Of a stretch of 26,348 bases of DNA, positions 15,109 through 22,891 are shown in pieces. Location of the stretch: positions 1-26,348 of the forward strand of contig DNFT01000064.1 in NCBI GenBank assembly GCA_003486385.1, in the 5' to 3' direction. The DNA comes from Eubacterium sp. Lineage in GTDB: Bacteria; Bacillota; Clostridia; Lachnospirales; Lachnospiraceae. Made by a program: the position numbers and the translations under genes. Below the pieces are notes generated by a model. That model saw only the letters and a program-made list of their open reading frames with translations. It had not been told where the DNA came from and searched no databases. Within the stretch, counting starts at the first letter, position 1. Every line of letters begins with the position of its first letter.

Positions 15109-16023
15109 TTACATGACCTCCTTTCTGGCCTTTTTCTTCTTTTTCTGAGCCTTGGCACCGGCGATTACCTCTGTTATCTCCTGGGTAATCATCGACTGTC
15201 TGGCTCTGTTATACTCTATGGACAGATTACGAATCATCTCCGCTGCACTGTCATTAGCTACCTGCATGGCACTCATTCTGGCATTCTGCTCACTGCAGAA
15301 GGATTCCATGAGTGCTCCGTATATATAGCCCATGATTACATCCGGTACAATATTGTTAAGAAGCGCATTCGGGGATGGCTGAAGCTCTATCTCCTCGTTG
15401 AATACTCCCTGTCTCTCCATCTCATGCTGCATAGCCATATCTCTCGTTATAGGCAGAAGATTAATCATATCAACCTCAGTCGTTATGCTTGATTTCATGT
15501 ATGTATAGATAACATATACCTCATCAAGCTCTCCTTCCTTGAACTGCTCTACAACCTCCTCACAGATAATTCTGGCTCTGTGAAGTGAAGGATTCTGTGC
15601 GGTATAATGGAACTGCTCCGAAACCGGAATATTTTTCTTCTTAAAATACTGTCTTCCTAACTCGCCAACCACGAAGAGCTTGTAGTTCTTACACTGCTCA
15701 ATCTCTTCCATCGCCTTTTTAAGGACATTATGGTTGTATGCTCCCGCAAGACCTTTATCAGCCGTAACAACGATGAAGCCCTTTATACGGTCTTCCGGTG
15801 CTTTATTCGGTCTGACATCCATATACTGGTTCTCGACATCAGGAAGATGCCTTACAACACGGGATACCATGTTGCGCAGAGCGTTAAAGTAAGGCTCCGT
15901 CTCTTCAAGACTCTTCTTCGCCTTGCGCAGCTTCGTGGAGGATATCATGTACATAGCGTTAGTGATTTTCATGGTGTCCTGAATACTTTTCATTCGGCTT
16001 TGAATTTCACGAGCATTTGCCAT
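15109..16023 (-). CDS. atpG: F-type ATP synthase gamma subunit (operon 2)
   Basis: The 304-residue protein is a second gamma subunit. The N-terminal helix has REIQSRMKSIQDTMKITNAM and the C-terminal helix has YNRARQSMITQEITEVIAGA, the two strands of the rotor coiled coil. GFIVVTADKGLAGAYN marks the middle domain. It has a basic C-terminal extension (QKKKKKARKEV) that the operon 1 gamma lacks. The ATG has GGAGG eight bases upstream and lies three bases after the fused atpH-atpA gene, so the two are tightly coupled. Confidence 0.97.
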   Translation of the reverse strand: MANAREIQSRMKSIQDTMKITNAMYMISSTKLRKAKKSLEETEPYFNALRNMVSRVVRHLPDVENQYMDVRPNKAPEDRIKGFIVVTADKGLAGAYNHNVLKKAMEEIEQCKNYKLFVVGELGRQYFKKKNIPVSEQFHYTAQNPSLHRARIICEEVVEQFKEGELDEVYVIYTYMKSSITTEVDMINLLPITRDMAMQHEMERQGVFNEEIELQPSPNALLNNIVPDVIMGYIYGALMESFCSEQNARMSAMQVANDSAAEMIRNLSIEYNRARQSMITQEITEVIAGAKAQKKKKKARKEVM

Positions 16024-16026
16024 GAC

Positions 16027-18054
16027 TTATCCCTCCTTAGCCATATATTCGTCCCTGAAGCTCTTAGCAGCCTCAACGATAGCCTTGTTGAGCTCATCGT
16101 CAAGCTTACCGCCGTTTTCTATCTGAGTGATAATCTCCGGGTGGTCTGTCCTTATATGCTCAAGAAGCTTCATCTGGAAATCCTTTACATTTTTAAGCGG
16201 AAGAGGAAGCATAACCTTGCCGTTGGCAGCGCAGAGTGTGATTACCTGCTCCGCTGTGCTAAGCGGTCTGCAAAGAGGCTGCTTTAACAGCTCCATGAGC
16301 GCATGACCATGCTGTAACTGCTCCTTAGTTGCGTTGTCAAGGTCAGAAGCGAACTGTGTGAATACCTCCATCTCCCTGAACTGTGCGAGGTCGATACGGA
16401 TACTTCCCGCTGCCTTCTTCATAGCCTTAGTCTGGGCGGCACCACCAACTCGGGATACTGAAAGACCTACGTTAACCGCCGGTCTCATACCTGAGAAGAA
16501 GAGGTCACTCTCAAGGAATATCTGTCCATCGGTGATGGAAATAACATTCGTAGGAATGTATGCAGATACATCGCCCGCCTGAGTCTCAATGATAGGAAGT
16601 GCAGTGATCGAACCGCCGCCCTGCTCATCGGAGAGTCTTGCCGAACGCTCAAGAAGTCTTGAGTGTAAGTAGAATACATCACCCGGATAAGCCTCACGTC
16701 CCGGTGAACGCTCAAGCAAAAGCGACAGTGCTCTGTAAGCTACCGCATGCTTGCTGAGGTCATCATATACGATAAGAACATCCTTGCCCTCATGCATGAA
16801 GTACTCTGCCATCGCAGTTCCCGAATAAGGTGCTATGTACTGAAGCGGTGCCGGGTCGGATGCTGTGGCTGATACGATAATTGTATAGTCCATGGCGTCA
16901 TGCTGCTTTAAGGTATTTACCAGCTTGGCGATTGTCGATGCCTTCTGTCCGATAGCGACATATACGCACACAACATCCTTGCCCTTCTGGTTTAAGATGG
17001 TATCGATGGCGATAGATGTCTTACCTGTCTGACGGTCGCCGATGATGAGCTCTCTCTGTCCACGTCCGATAGGGAACATGGAGTCAATAGCGAGAATACC
17101 TGTCTCCATAGGAACCGATACCGACTTACGGTCAACAATTGATGGTGCCGGCTGCTCGATAGGGCGATAGCCATTATCCTTTACCGGACCTGCTCCGTCG
17201 ATAGGTGCTCCGAGTGCATCGATAATTCTTCCGAGGAAGCCCTCGCCAACCGGAATACCTGCTCTCTTTCCCGTACGCGCTACTCTTGAGCCTTCCTTAA
17301 TCTCTGTATCACGTCCGAAGAGGATACAGCCTATCTCGTCTTTTCTTACATCCTGAACCATACCCTTAACGCCGCAGTCAAATATGACTATCTCGCCGTA
17401 GGCCGCATGGTCAATTCCGTTGATATTGGCAATTCCGTCACCGACATAGCTTACCACGCCGACTTCCTTGTCCTGAGCCTCAAGCTCGAAATTGTCAATC
17501 TCACTCTTTAATATGGAAATAATATTCTCTGTGCTGGCTGTCGCTCCGATATCCGCCTTGGCAAGCTGTTCCCTGAACTGCTTCATTCTGCCGTTGGTGC
17601 TCCAATCGAATACATCGTTGCCTGCCTGAATGACAAAGCCACCGCCGAGGGTCTTATCCTCCTCAAGCTCAAATGTAAACTCTGTTGTGTTATACTGCTT
17701 TGCCACGAAGTCCTTGATACCCTGAAGCTGCTCATCATCAGGTGCTGTCACATACTTGAGAGTAACAACGAACTCTCCCTTGCGCTCAGGAGCTGCCTCC
17801 CTGTACGCCTTAACTATGTCCTTCCACAGACCTGTGTCAGAATTGTCACACAGAAGCTTTAAAAAGTCTCTTATCTGTAACGGAAAGACCTTCTCAATCA
17901 CATTGTGCTTGGATGCAAGCGATATTGAAGGATTGGCAAATTCCTCTGCAATCTGCGGTACAGCAGTAAAGATGTCATCTGCCTGTCCCACTATGTTCGC
18001 TGCAATATTCAGTTCGCGCAATGTCTTAGCATAATCTTTTGCTGTACTAATCAC
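16027..18054 (-). CDS. atpHA: Fused F-type ATP synthase delta-alpha subunit (operon 2)
   Basis: A single 675-residue frame holds a complete delta subunit followed by a complete alpha subunit. Residues 1 to about 166 are delta: the helical N-terminal domain, then the C-terminal domain with TLGGGFVIQAGNDVFD. A linker of about seven residues (near 167-173) leads into alpha, whose residue 176 aligns with residue 6 of the separate operon 1 alpha. From there the offset is a constant 170 as far as Walker A GDRQTGKT (339-346). The arginine finger is Arg535 in SVSRVGG. No ATG, GTG or TTG with a ribosome binding site was found at the junction, so a free alpha would need protein cleavage. The start is a GTG at 18054 overlapping the atpF stop by four bases (GTGA). 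Confidence 0.93.
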   Translation of the reverse strand: MISTAKDYAKTLRELNIAANIVGQADDIFTAVPQIAEEFANPSISLASKHNVIEKVFPLQIRDFLKLLCDNSDTGLWKDIVKAYREAAPERKGEFVVTLKYVTAPDDEQLQGIKDFVAKQYNTTEFTFELEEDKTLGGGFVIQAGNDVFDWSTNGRMKQFREQLAKADIGATASTENIISILKSEIDNFELEAQDKEVGVVSYVGDGIANINGIDHAAYGEIVIFDCGVKGMVQDVRKDEIGCILFGRDTEIKEGSRVARTGKRAGIPVGEGFLGRIIDALGAPIDGAGPVKDNGYRPIEQPAPSIVDRKSVSVPMETGILAIDSMFPIGRGQRELIIGDRQTGKTSIAIDTILNQKGKDVVCVYVAIGQKASTIAKLVNTLKQHDAMDYTIIVSATASDPAPLQYIAPYSGTAMAEYFMHEGKDVLIVYDDLSKHAVAYRALSLLLERSPGREAYPGDVFYLHSRLLERSARLSDEQGGGSITALPIIETQAGDVSAYIPTNVISITDGQIFLESDLFFSGMRPAVNVGLSVSRVGGAAQTKAMKKAAGSIRIDLAQFREMEVFTQFASDLDNATKEQLQHGHALMELLKQPLCRPLSTAEQVITLCAANGKVMLPLPLKNVKDFQMKLLEHIRTDHPEIITQIENGGKLDDELNKAIVEAAKSFRDEYMAKEG

Positions 18055-18536
18055 TTGTTCTCACCCGTCTTTGTCAAAAATTGGTTATAGAGTTCCCTGT
18101 CAGCAGCCTCACCCTGTCCTGAAGCCACAACCTTAGCTGTAGCTGCAACAACGAGCTCCTCAATCTGATCCTTGGCCTGCTTGATGGTCTTCTCCTGTTC
18201 CTTAACTGCTTCTTTTCTCGCATCGTCCATAAGCTTATCTGCTGCTGTCTTAGCATCCGTAACGATTCTGTCGTACTCTGCTCCTGCCTTAACTCTCGCA
18301 TCGCTTATAACTGCTGCCTTCTCTTCCTGTGCTCCGCTCAATGCCTGCTCATACTGAACCTTAAGAGCATCTGCATTGTCCTGAGTCGCCTTTGCATCCT
18401 CGTACTGCTTATTTATCTCAGCCTCACGCTGTGCGATAATCTTCTTAACAGGCTTAAATAAAAGCTTACGAATGATTACATAGATGATAATCAGGTTGAT
18501 AACGGTAAATAACAGATTAATATCTATTCTTAACAT
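18051..18536 (-). CDS. atpF: F-type ATP synthase b subunit (operon 2)
   Basis: The 161-residue protein is the b subunit, with one N-terminal membrane helix (about residues 6-26) and a long Ala/Lys/Glu/Asp-rich coiled coil. It is slightly shorter than the operon 1 b. It shares a four-base stop/start overlap with the fused delta-alpha gene, so the stalk and its binding partner are translationally coupled. GGAG lies eight bases before the ATG. Only one b gene is present, so a homodimer is expected. No fused second copy was found that would serve additional delta domains. Confidence 0.95.
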   Translation of the reverse strand: MLRIDINLLFTVINLIIIYVIIRKLLFKPVKKIIAQREAEINKQYEDAKATQDNADALKVQYEQALSGAQEEKAAVISDARVKAGAEYDRIVTDAKTAADKLMDDARKEAVKEQEKTIKQAKDQIEELVVAATAKVVASGQGEAADRELYNQFLTKTGENK

Positions 18537-18572
18537 GCTATCCTCTCCTTATCTTATATTTTTCTAACCTGA

Positions 18573-18791
18573 TTAACCAAGTAAGATGATAATAAGGATA
18601 GCTACAACGAAACCGTAAATAGCAGTTGCCTCTGCAAGCGCACCACCTAAAAGTAAAAGCTTTGTTATCTTGCTCTCTGCCTCAGGCTGTCTAGCGACTG
18701 CCTCTGTTGCCTTACCTGCTGCGATACCGATACCGATACCGGCTCCTATACATGCTAATGCTGCAATTCCTGCTCCTAATGCAATTCCCAT
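18573..18791 (-). CDS. atpE: F-type ATP synthase c subunit without full sodium signature (operon 2)
   Basis: The 72-residue c subunit is started at the ATG at 18791, where GGAGG lies five bases upstream. The longer frame to 18821 would add an unlikely leader. The ion-carrying residue is Glu54 in GGALAEATAIYG. At the positions of the sodium ligands, Gln is replaced by Ile21 (GAGIGIGI) and the residue after Glu is Ala55 instead of Ser or Thr. Tyr59 and Thr56 remain. I infer proton coupling. The loop ARQPEAESK is the standard contact surface for gamma and epsilon. Confidence 0.95.
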   Translation of the reverse strand: MGIALGAGIAALACIGAGIGIGIAAGKATEAVARQPEAESKITKLLLLGGALAEATAIYGFVVAILIIILLG

Positions 18792-18886
18792 ATTTTCCTC
18801 CGTTCTGCCGTCTGGCGGCATGTCAATAGATTATTAAATTTACCTTGTCCTGCCTGCCGCAGTGACAGGCTTACATGTGCAGCCGC

Positions 18887-19579
18887 TTACTCTTCGACTG
18901 CTTCCTTAATATAAAGTGATGTCAAAAATACAAATACATATGCCTGGATTAAACCGTCAAAAATATCAAAGTAAAAACTGAATGGTACCGGCAGTACAAC
19001 CGGAATTAACGACTTAAGCAGCTCCATAATAACGAACGCACCTAATACGTTACCAAAAAGTCGCATACAAAGTGACAACGGCTTGATGAATAACTCAAGA
19101 ATGTTAATCGGCGTTACAATAGCCATCGGCTGCGTAAAGCTCTTAAGCCAGCCCTTAAAGCCCTTCCTGTGTATTCCCGCGTACTGGACGAGCACAATAC
19201 TCATAACGGCAAGTGCTGCTGTTACATTGAGATCCTTCGTCGGCGGCTTAACTCCGCACAGACCAATCAGGTTAGCAAAGCCTATGTACAGAAGCACCGA
19301 ACACAGATATGGCACGAAGGCTTTTCCTTCTTCCCCGGTCATTCCGATGACAAACTTCTCAAGCCAGCCTACAATGGATTCGGCAACAAGCTGTCTCTTG
19401 CTCACATTCTTAACCTTCAGCCCTCTTGTGAGGAAAATACACAGTACCAAAAGAATAGCCATGATAACCCATGTAATCACCGTCGACTCGGCAATCGGAA
19501 TATTAAAGCTTCCGATATGAATGGTAAAGACTGTCTCACAGTTGAGCTCTTCCATTATCTTTTCCTTCAAATCTCCCAT
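18887..19579 (-). CDS. atpB: F-type ATP synthase a subunit (operon 2)
   Basis: The 230-residue protein is subunit a. The essential stator arginine is Arg173 in LSLCMRLFGNVLGA. The last helices show YFDIFDGLIQAYVFVFL, typical of the ion-channel half. It starts at 19579 with GGAG seven bases upstream. It is the first gene of this operon: no atpI or atpZ precedes it, only an AT-rich intergenic region. The c gene follows 65 bases after its stop. Confidence 0.96.
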   Translation of the reverse strand: MGDLKEKIMEELNCETVFTIHIGSFNIPIAESTVITWVIMAILLVLCIFLTRGLKVKNVSKRQLVAESIVGWLEKFVIGMTGEEGKAFVPYLCSVLLYIGFANLIGLCGVKPPTKDLNVTAALAVMSIVLVQYAGIHRKGFKGWLKSFTQPMAIVTPINILELFIKPLSLCMRLFGNVLGAFVIMELLKSLIPVVLPVPFSFYFDIFDGLIQAYVFVFLTSLYIKEAVEE

Positions 19580-19783
19580 GAACTCACTCCTTTCTCTATA
19601 TTTAGTTTTTATGTAATACGTGGGTGCTTTCTGCGCTCACTGATACATTCACATATTTTACTCACAAAATTTAAAAAAGCAAGTATTAATTTTTTTATCA
19701 ATGGTACTTTAAGACCATTTAAGTAGGTCATGCCACCCAACAAAAATGCCATTATAAACAAATTTTATAAAAAATTTAGAAAG

Positions 19784-19796
19784 TGACTACTGGTCA
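19784..19796. promoter_or_regulatory. Operator-like inverted repeat
   Basis: TGACTACTGGTCA has arms TGAC and GTCA around five bases and is close to a full palindrome. Sites of this general shape are used by TetR-family repressors. It lies about 100 bases above the YhgE promoter and close to the possible operon 2 promoter, so it could serve either. No regulator gene is in the window. This is a suggestion only. Confidence 0.3.
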
Positions 19797-19862
19797 TTTA
19801 TCTAATATGTGATATTATAAGGTTCGTCGACACAAAAATGTCATTGCTCAGGCACTCCTTTG

Positions 19863-19879
19863 AAAATACTTAGTATTTT
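19863..19879. promoter_or_regulatory. Perfect palindrome just upstream of the YhgE promoter
   Basis: AAAATACTTAGTATTTT has eight-base perfect arms around one base and lies 13 bases before the -35 box at 19893. The position suits an activator or repressor site. It is AT-rich, so chance is not excluded. Confidence 0.35.
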
Positions 19880-19892
19880 GTCGGTGTGCACA

Positions 19893-19920
19893 TTGACTGT
19901 GAGCATATAAACTATATAAT
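19893..19920 (+). promoter_or_regulatory. Predicted promoter of the YhgE operon
   Basis: TTGACT at 19893-19898 and a perfect TATAAT at 19915-19920 are separated by 16 bases. The first gene starts 43 bases later. Confidence 0.75.
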
Positions 19921-19962
19921 ACTATATATAAGGAAGTCATAAGAAAAGAAAGGGAATTAACT

Positions 19963-22116
19963 ATGAAAAACACATTGACCATCTTCGTGCGGGACTTAAA
20001 AAGACTGATAAGAAGTCCTTTCGCTCTGGTTATTGCACTTGGTCTGTGCATTCTGCCATCGCTGTATGCCTGGTTTAACATCTACTCTAACCATGACCCC
20101 TACGGCAGCACATCTAACATTAAAATTGCCATAGCCTCCGAGGATGCGGGCTATACTCTTGAGGACGGCACCTACAAGAACATGGGCGCCGATGTCTTGG
20201 AAGAACTCAAGACCAATGACAGCATAGACTGGGTTGCATGTGATACCGCAGACGATGTAATTGCCGGAGTTGAAGCCGGAGATTACTATGCAGGAGTCAC
20301 AATCGGTTCCGACTTTACGGAAAGCATGTACACCGTATTCGACACCAGCTTTAAGAATCCTGTTATTACATATTATGACAACGAAAAGAAGAATGCCATA
20401 GCAACCAAGATAACCGATACCGCTGTCGGTTCCCTCCAGCAGACTATCAACACTAAGTTCATTGAGGTTGTTGTAAGCACCATATTCACAGAGACAAACA
20501 CAATCTCCTCAGATATTGAGGAAAAAGATCGTGCCACCACTCTGAATGATAAGCTTGTCCGTCTTCGTGACAATCTTTCTTCCTATAATAAGACACTCGA
20601 CATGCTGATAAACGGCAACAGCAATCTTAGCAGCACGCTTAGCGACACCGGTTCCCAGATAAGCACTCTTGCCTCCGGTATAAGCAGTGCGACCGCCAGC
20701 CTTAAAAACGCACAGGCCTCCTTTTCTAACAGCCGCACTGCGCTTAGCACATTCAGCACACAGCTTAAAACTACAATCACTGATATGTCTACGTCTCTTG
20801 ATAATATTGCCACCTTGCTTGACAATACCACTCTTGCACAGGACTCACAGACCCTTGCAGACAGTATTTCCAGGCTTAACGCTGATGTCACCCAGCTCAG
20901 CACGCAGATGAAGAGTCTTAAGCTCCTTATTGCGGAATATTATGTTACCAACGCTGACATATCAACCCCACCTGAACTCGGTGTATTAGATACAATTGTA
21001 AACCAGATAATAAATACAATCGGTTCTCTTGCCTCACAGGCAGGCGGCAACGGAGTGCTCACACAGGCGGCTGTGGACAGTATGGTGTCCGGAATAAAGT
21101 CCTCCCTTACATCCTGTAAAAAGCAGCTTGATGACCTGTATTCCAACTATGTAAACAGTGTTGAGCCACAGCTTAACAGCCTTAATGACTCAATATCCCA
21201 GACCTTGTCAAATGTCAACTCCATCATGACAAGCCTTACAAGCGCTCTTAATGATGCAAATGAAATCCTTGACGGCGTCAGCACCACTGTTGATAAATCA
21301 AACGAGAGCCTCTCCCAGATTAAAGAGGTTATAGAAAGTGTCATTGAAGAGCTTGACAGTGTTATTGACTGGATAGAAAACACATCTGAGAGTGACAAGA
21401 TTGATATGGTTACGCAGTTCCTCGGCGGTGACTCGGAGCTGTATGGCGAATTTTTCGCCGAGCCTGTAAATATGGTTACCGAGGAAATCTACCCTGTTGA
21501 GAATTATGGTTCCGGAATGACACCTTTCTACACCATTCTGGCACTCTGGGTAGGTGGAACGCTCCTCGTATCACTTGTCAAGGTTCACGCAGACCCTGCA
21601 GGACTTGTGAACGTAAAACCACGCCACCTGTTCTTCGGAAGGTACCTCACCTTCTTCCTTCTAGGACAGATTCAGGCAGCTATAGTAGTAATAGGCGATA
21701 TTCATCTGCTTCACAGCCAGGTGTTAGAACCCGGATTATTCTATCTGGTGGCTGTGCTTGCAAGCTTTACATTCACACTGCTGATATATTCACTTGCCAT
21801 CTCATTTGGTGACCTCGGCAAAGCTCTCGCAGTCGTTGTCATGGTACTTCAGATTGCAGGTTCAAGCGGAACCTTCCCTATCGAGATGCTTCCGCAGGTA
21901 TACCAGAACATATACATTTTCTTCCCATTCCCTTACGCAATCAACGCGATGCGTGAGACTGTTGCAGGAATGTATGGTTCAGCTTATATCACCAATCTTG
22001 CCCAGCTTATGATATTCGTTGTGGCAGCTCTTGTAATCGGACTTGTAATACGAATACCGTTTATGAAGATTAACCACTTCGTGGAGGAGCGGATGGAAGA
22101 TACGGGAATGATGTAA
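19963..22116 (+). CDS. YhgE/Pip family membrane protein, first copy
   Basis: The 717-residue protein has the YhgE/Pip layout. An N-terminal membrane helix (about residues 19-37) ends in the family pattern LPSLYAWFNIYSNHDPYG. A long outer region of about 450 residues rich in Ser, Thr, Asn and Leu, probably coiled coil, follows. A C-terminal block of about five or six membrane helices (residues 520-705) resembles ABC-2 permeases, with PRHLFFGRYLTFFLLGQ as a landmark. Relatives include the lactococcal phage infection protein Pip and the type VII secretion protein EsaA/YueB. Family members are thought to export or anchor material at the envelope. The first gene of a three-gene operon, it has AGGG upstream of its ATG. 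Confidence 0.88.
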   Translation: MKNTLTIFVRDLKRLIRSPFALVIALGLCILPSLYAWFNIYSNHDPYGSTSNIKIAIASEDAGYTLEDGTYKNMGADVLEELKTNDSIDWVACDTADDVIAGVEAGDYYAGVTIGSDFTESMYTVFDTSFKNPVITYYDNEKKNAIATKITDTAVGSLQQTINTKFIEVVVSTIFTETNTISSDIEEKDRATTLNDKLVRLRDNLSSYNKTLDMLINGNSNLSSTLSDTGSQISTLASGISSATASLKNAQASFSNSRTALSTFSTQLKTTITDMSTSLDNIATLLDNTTLAQDSQTLADSISRLNADVTQLSTQMKSLKLLIAEYYVTNADISTPPELGVLDTIVNQIINTIGSLASQAGGNGVLTQAAVDSMVSGIKSSLTSCKKQLDDLYSNYVNSVEPQLNSLNDSISQTLSNVNSIMTSLTSALNDANEILDGVSTTVDKSNESLSQIKEVIESVIEELDSVIDWIENTSESDKIDMVTQFLGGDSELYGEFFAEPVNMVTEEIYPVENYGSGMTPFYTILALWVGGTLLVSLVKVHADPAGLVNVKPRHLFFGRYLTFFLLGQIQAAIVVIGDIHLLHSQVLEPGLFYLVAVLASFTFTLLIYSLAISFGDLGKALAVVVMVLQIAGSSGTFPIEMLPQVYQNIYIFFPFPYAINAMRETVAGMYGSAYITNLAQLMIFVVAALVIGLVIRIPFMKINHFVEERMEDTGMM

Positions 22117-22138
22117 ATAAAATAAAAGGAGATTGTAT

Positions 22139-22891
22139 ATGTCTAGGAAAAAGATAAATCAGAACAATTCGGATATATATGGTGAGCTTGTCGATTTTCA
22201 GGACAGGCTTCATGCACAGAATCTGAAGCGTATTCATATAGGTCTGTTATGTGTGCTCATCATCCCGATGATATTCCTTTCACTCATGTTCATAACGGAC
22301 AGCAACAAGGTTATATGGCTTATTCTGTGGATTGTATCGCTTTTTGCAATATCGTCCTATCTCATTGTTGTCGAGTATGGTGATTATAATCTGCAGCACC
22401 GCATCAATTCCATCACAGGCAGTGACGCCGAGCCGGTTCCGCTTCTTGAGTCCGGAATAAATGACATGAATGGAAAGATTGCATCGGTGAAGGCTGAAGC
22501 ACGCGATATCATAGCCTCCGCCAAGGCGTCGATGAATGTTGACGAGAACGGCAGCGAGTCCGCTGATACCGATGAATACACCTACGACATCGACACTGAT
22601 ATGATAAAAGAGAGTCTCAATGCTTCACAGGATGCCTTAGATGATGCCGATGAAATTTCTTTAGAAAAAGTGAAGAATAAAGACAAAAAGAAGGACAAGA
22701 AAAAATCCAAGGACAAGGATAAAAAGAAAGATAAAGATAAGAGGAAAGCTAAGAAATCTGATAAAAAAGAGCCTTCCAAAAAGAAAGACAAAGACAAGAA
22801 AAACAAAAAGAAGAATAAGAAATCAAAGAAATCCGCTGACACCGATAACGGTTCAAAAAATATAGCAAAGGAGGACGCATTCGATGAATAA
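22139..22891 (+). CDS. Small membrane protein with a lysine-rich tail
   Basis: I do not recognise a family. The 250-residue protein has a short polar N-terminus, two adjacent membrane helices (about residues 33-52 and 58-78), then a long hydrophilic tail. Residues 101-176 are mixed and acidic. Residues 177-231 are nearly all Lys, Asp and Ser in KKDK-type repeats, encoded by an A-rich tract at about 22665-22835. Two helices put both ends on the same side, probably the cytoplasm by the positive charges. The start is the ATG at 22139 (GGAG seven bases upstream). A TTG two codons earlier is less likely. The end overlaps the second YhgE gene by eight bases, so the product probably works with the two flanking YhgE proteins. 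Confidence 0.75.
   Translation: MSRKKINQNNSDIYGELVDFQDRLHAQNLKRIHIGLLCVLIIPMIFLSLMFITDSNKVIWLILWIVSLFAISSYLIVVEYGDYNLQHRINSITGSDAEPVPLLESGINDMNGKIASVKAEARDIIASAKASMNVDENGSESADTDEYTYDIDTDMIKESLNASQDALDDADEISLEKVKNKDKKKDKKKSKDKDKKKDKDKRKAKKSDKKEPSKKKDKDKKNKKKNKKSKKSADTDNGSKNIAKEDAFDE

Larger units (their letters stand above)
19580..19962. other. AT-rich divergent intergenic region between ATP synthase operon 2 and the YhgE operon
   Basis: This stretch of about 380 bases has no convincing gene. It must hold the promoter of ATP synthase operon 2. On the minus strand a perfect TATAAT lies at 19756-19751, but the -35 region above it is poor (CTAAAT), so the call is weak. If it is the promoter, the operon 2 leader would be about 165 bases. 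The plus-strand part nearer 19963 has a good promoter and two palindromes, listed separately. Confidence 0.5.

Noticed and set aside
16027..18054. That the fused delta-alpha gene is two genes joined by a frame or sequencing error
   Set aside because: The linker is in frame and contains no stop, the alpha part aligns with a constant offset of 170 to the separate alpha up to Walker A, and gene overlaps on both sides are normal. A single-base error would not remove a stop and a start together.
13261..19579. That operon 2 is an N-ATPase
   Set aside because: N-ATPase operons start with beta and epsilon genes and carry extra atpQ and atpR. Here the order is the standard one and these extras are absent; c also lacks the sodium signature typical of that group.
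19848..20081. Minus-strand frame at the start of the YhgE gene
   Set aside because: It is antisense to the well-supported YhgE N-terminus and its promoter, with no family resemblance.
22582..22842. Phe/Leu/Ser-rich minus-strand frame that looks like a membrane protein
   Set aside because: It is the antisense of the lysine-rich tract; poly-Lys codons read backwards give Phe and Leu, so the hydrophobic look is an artefact.
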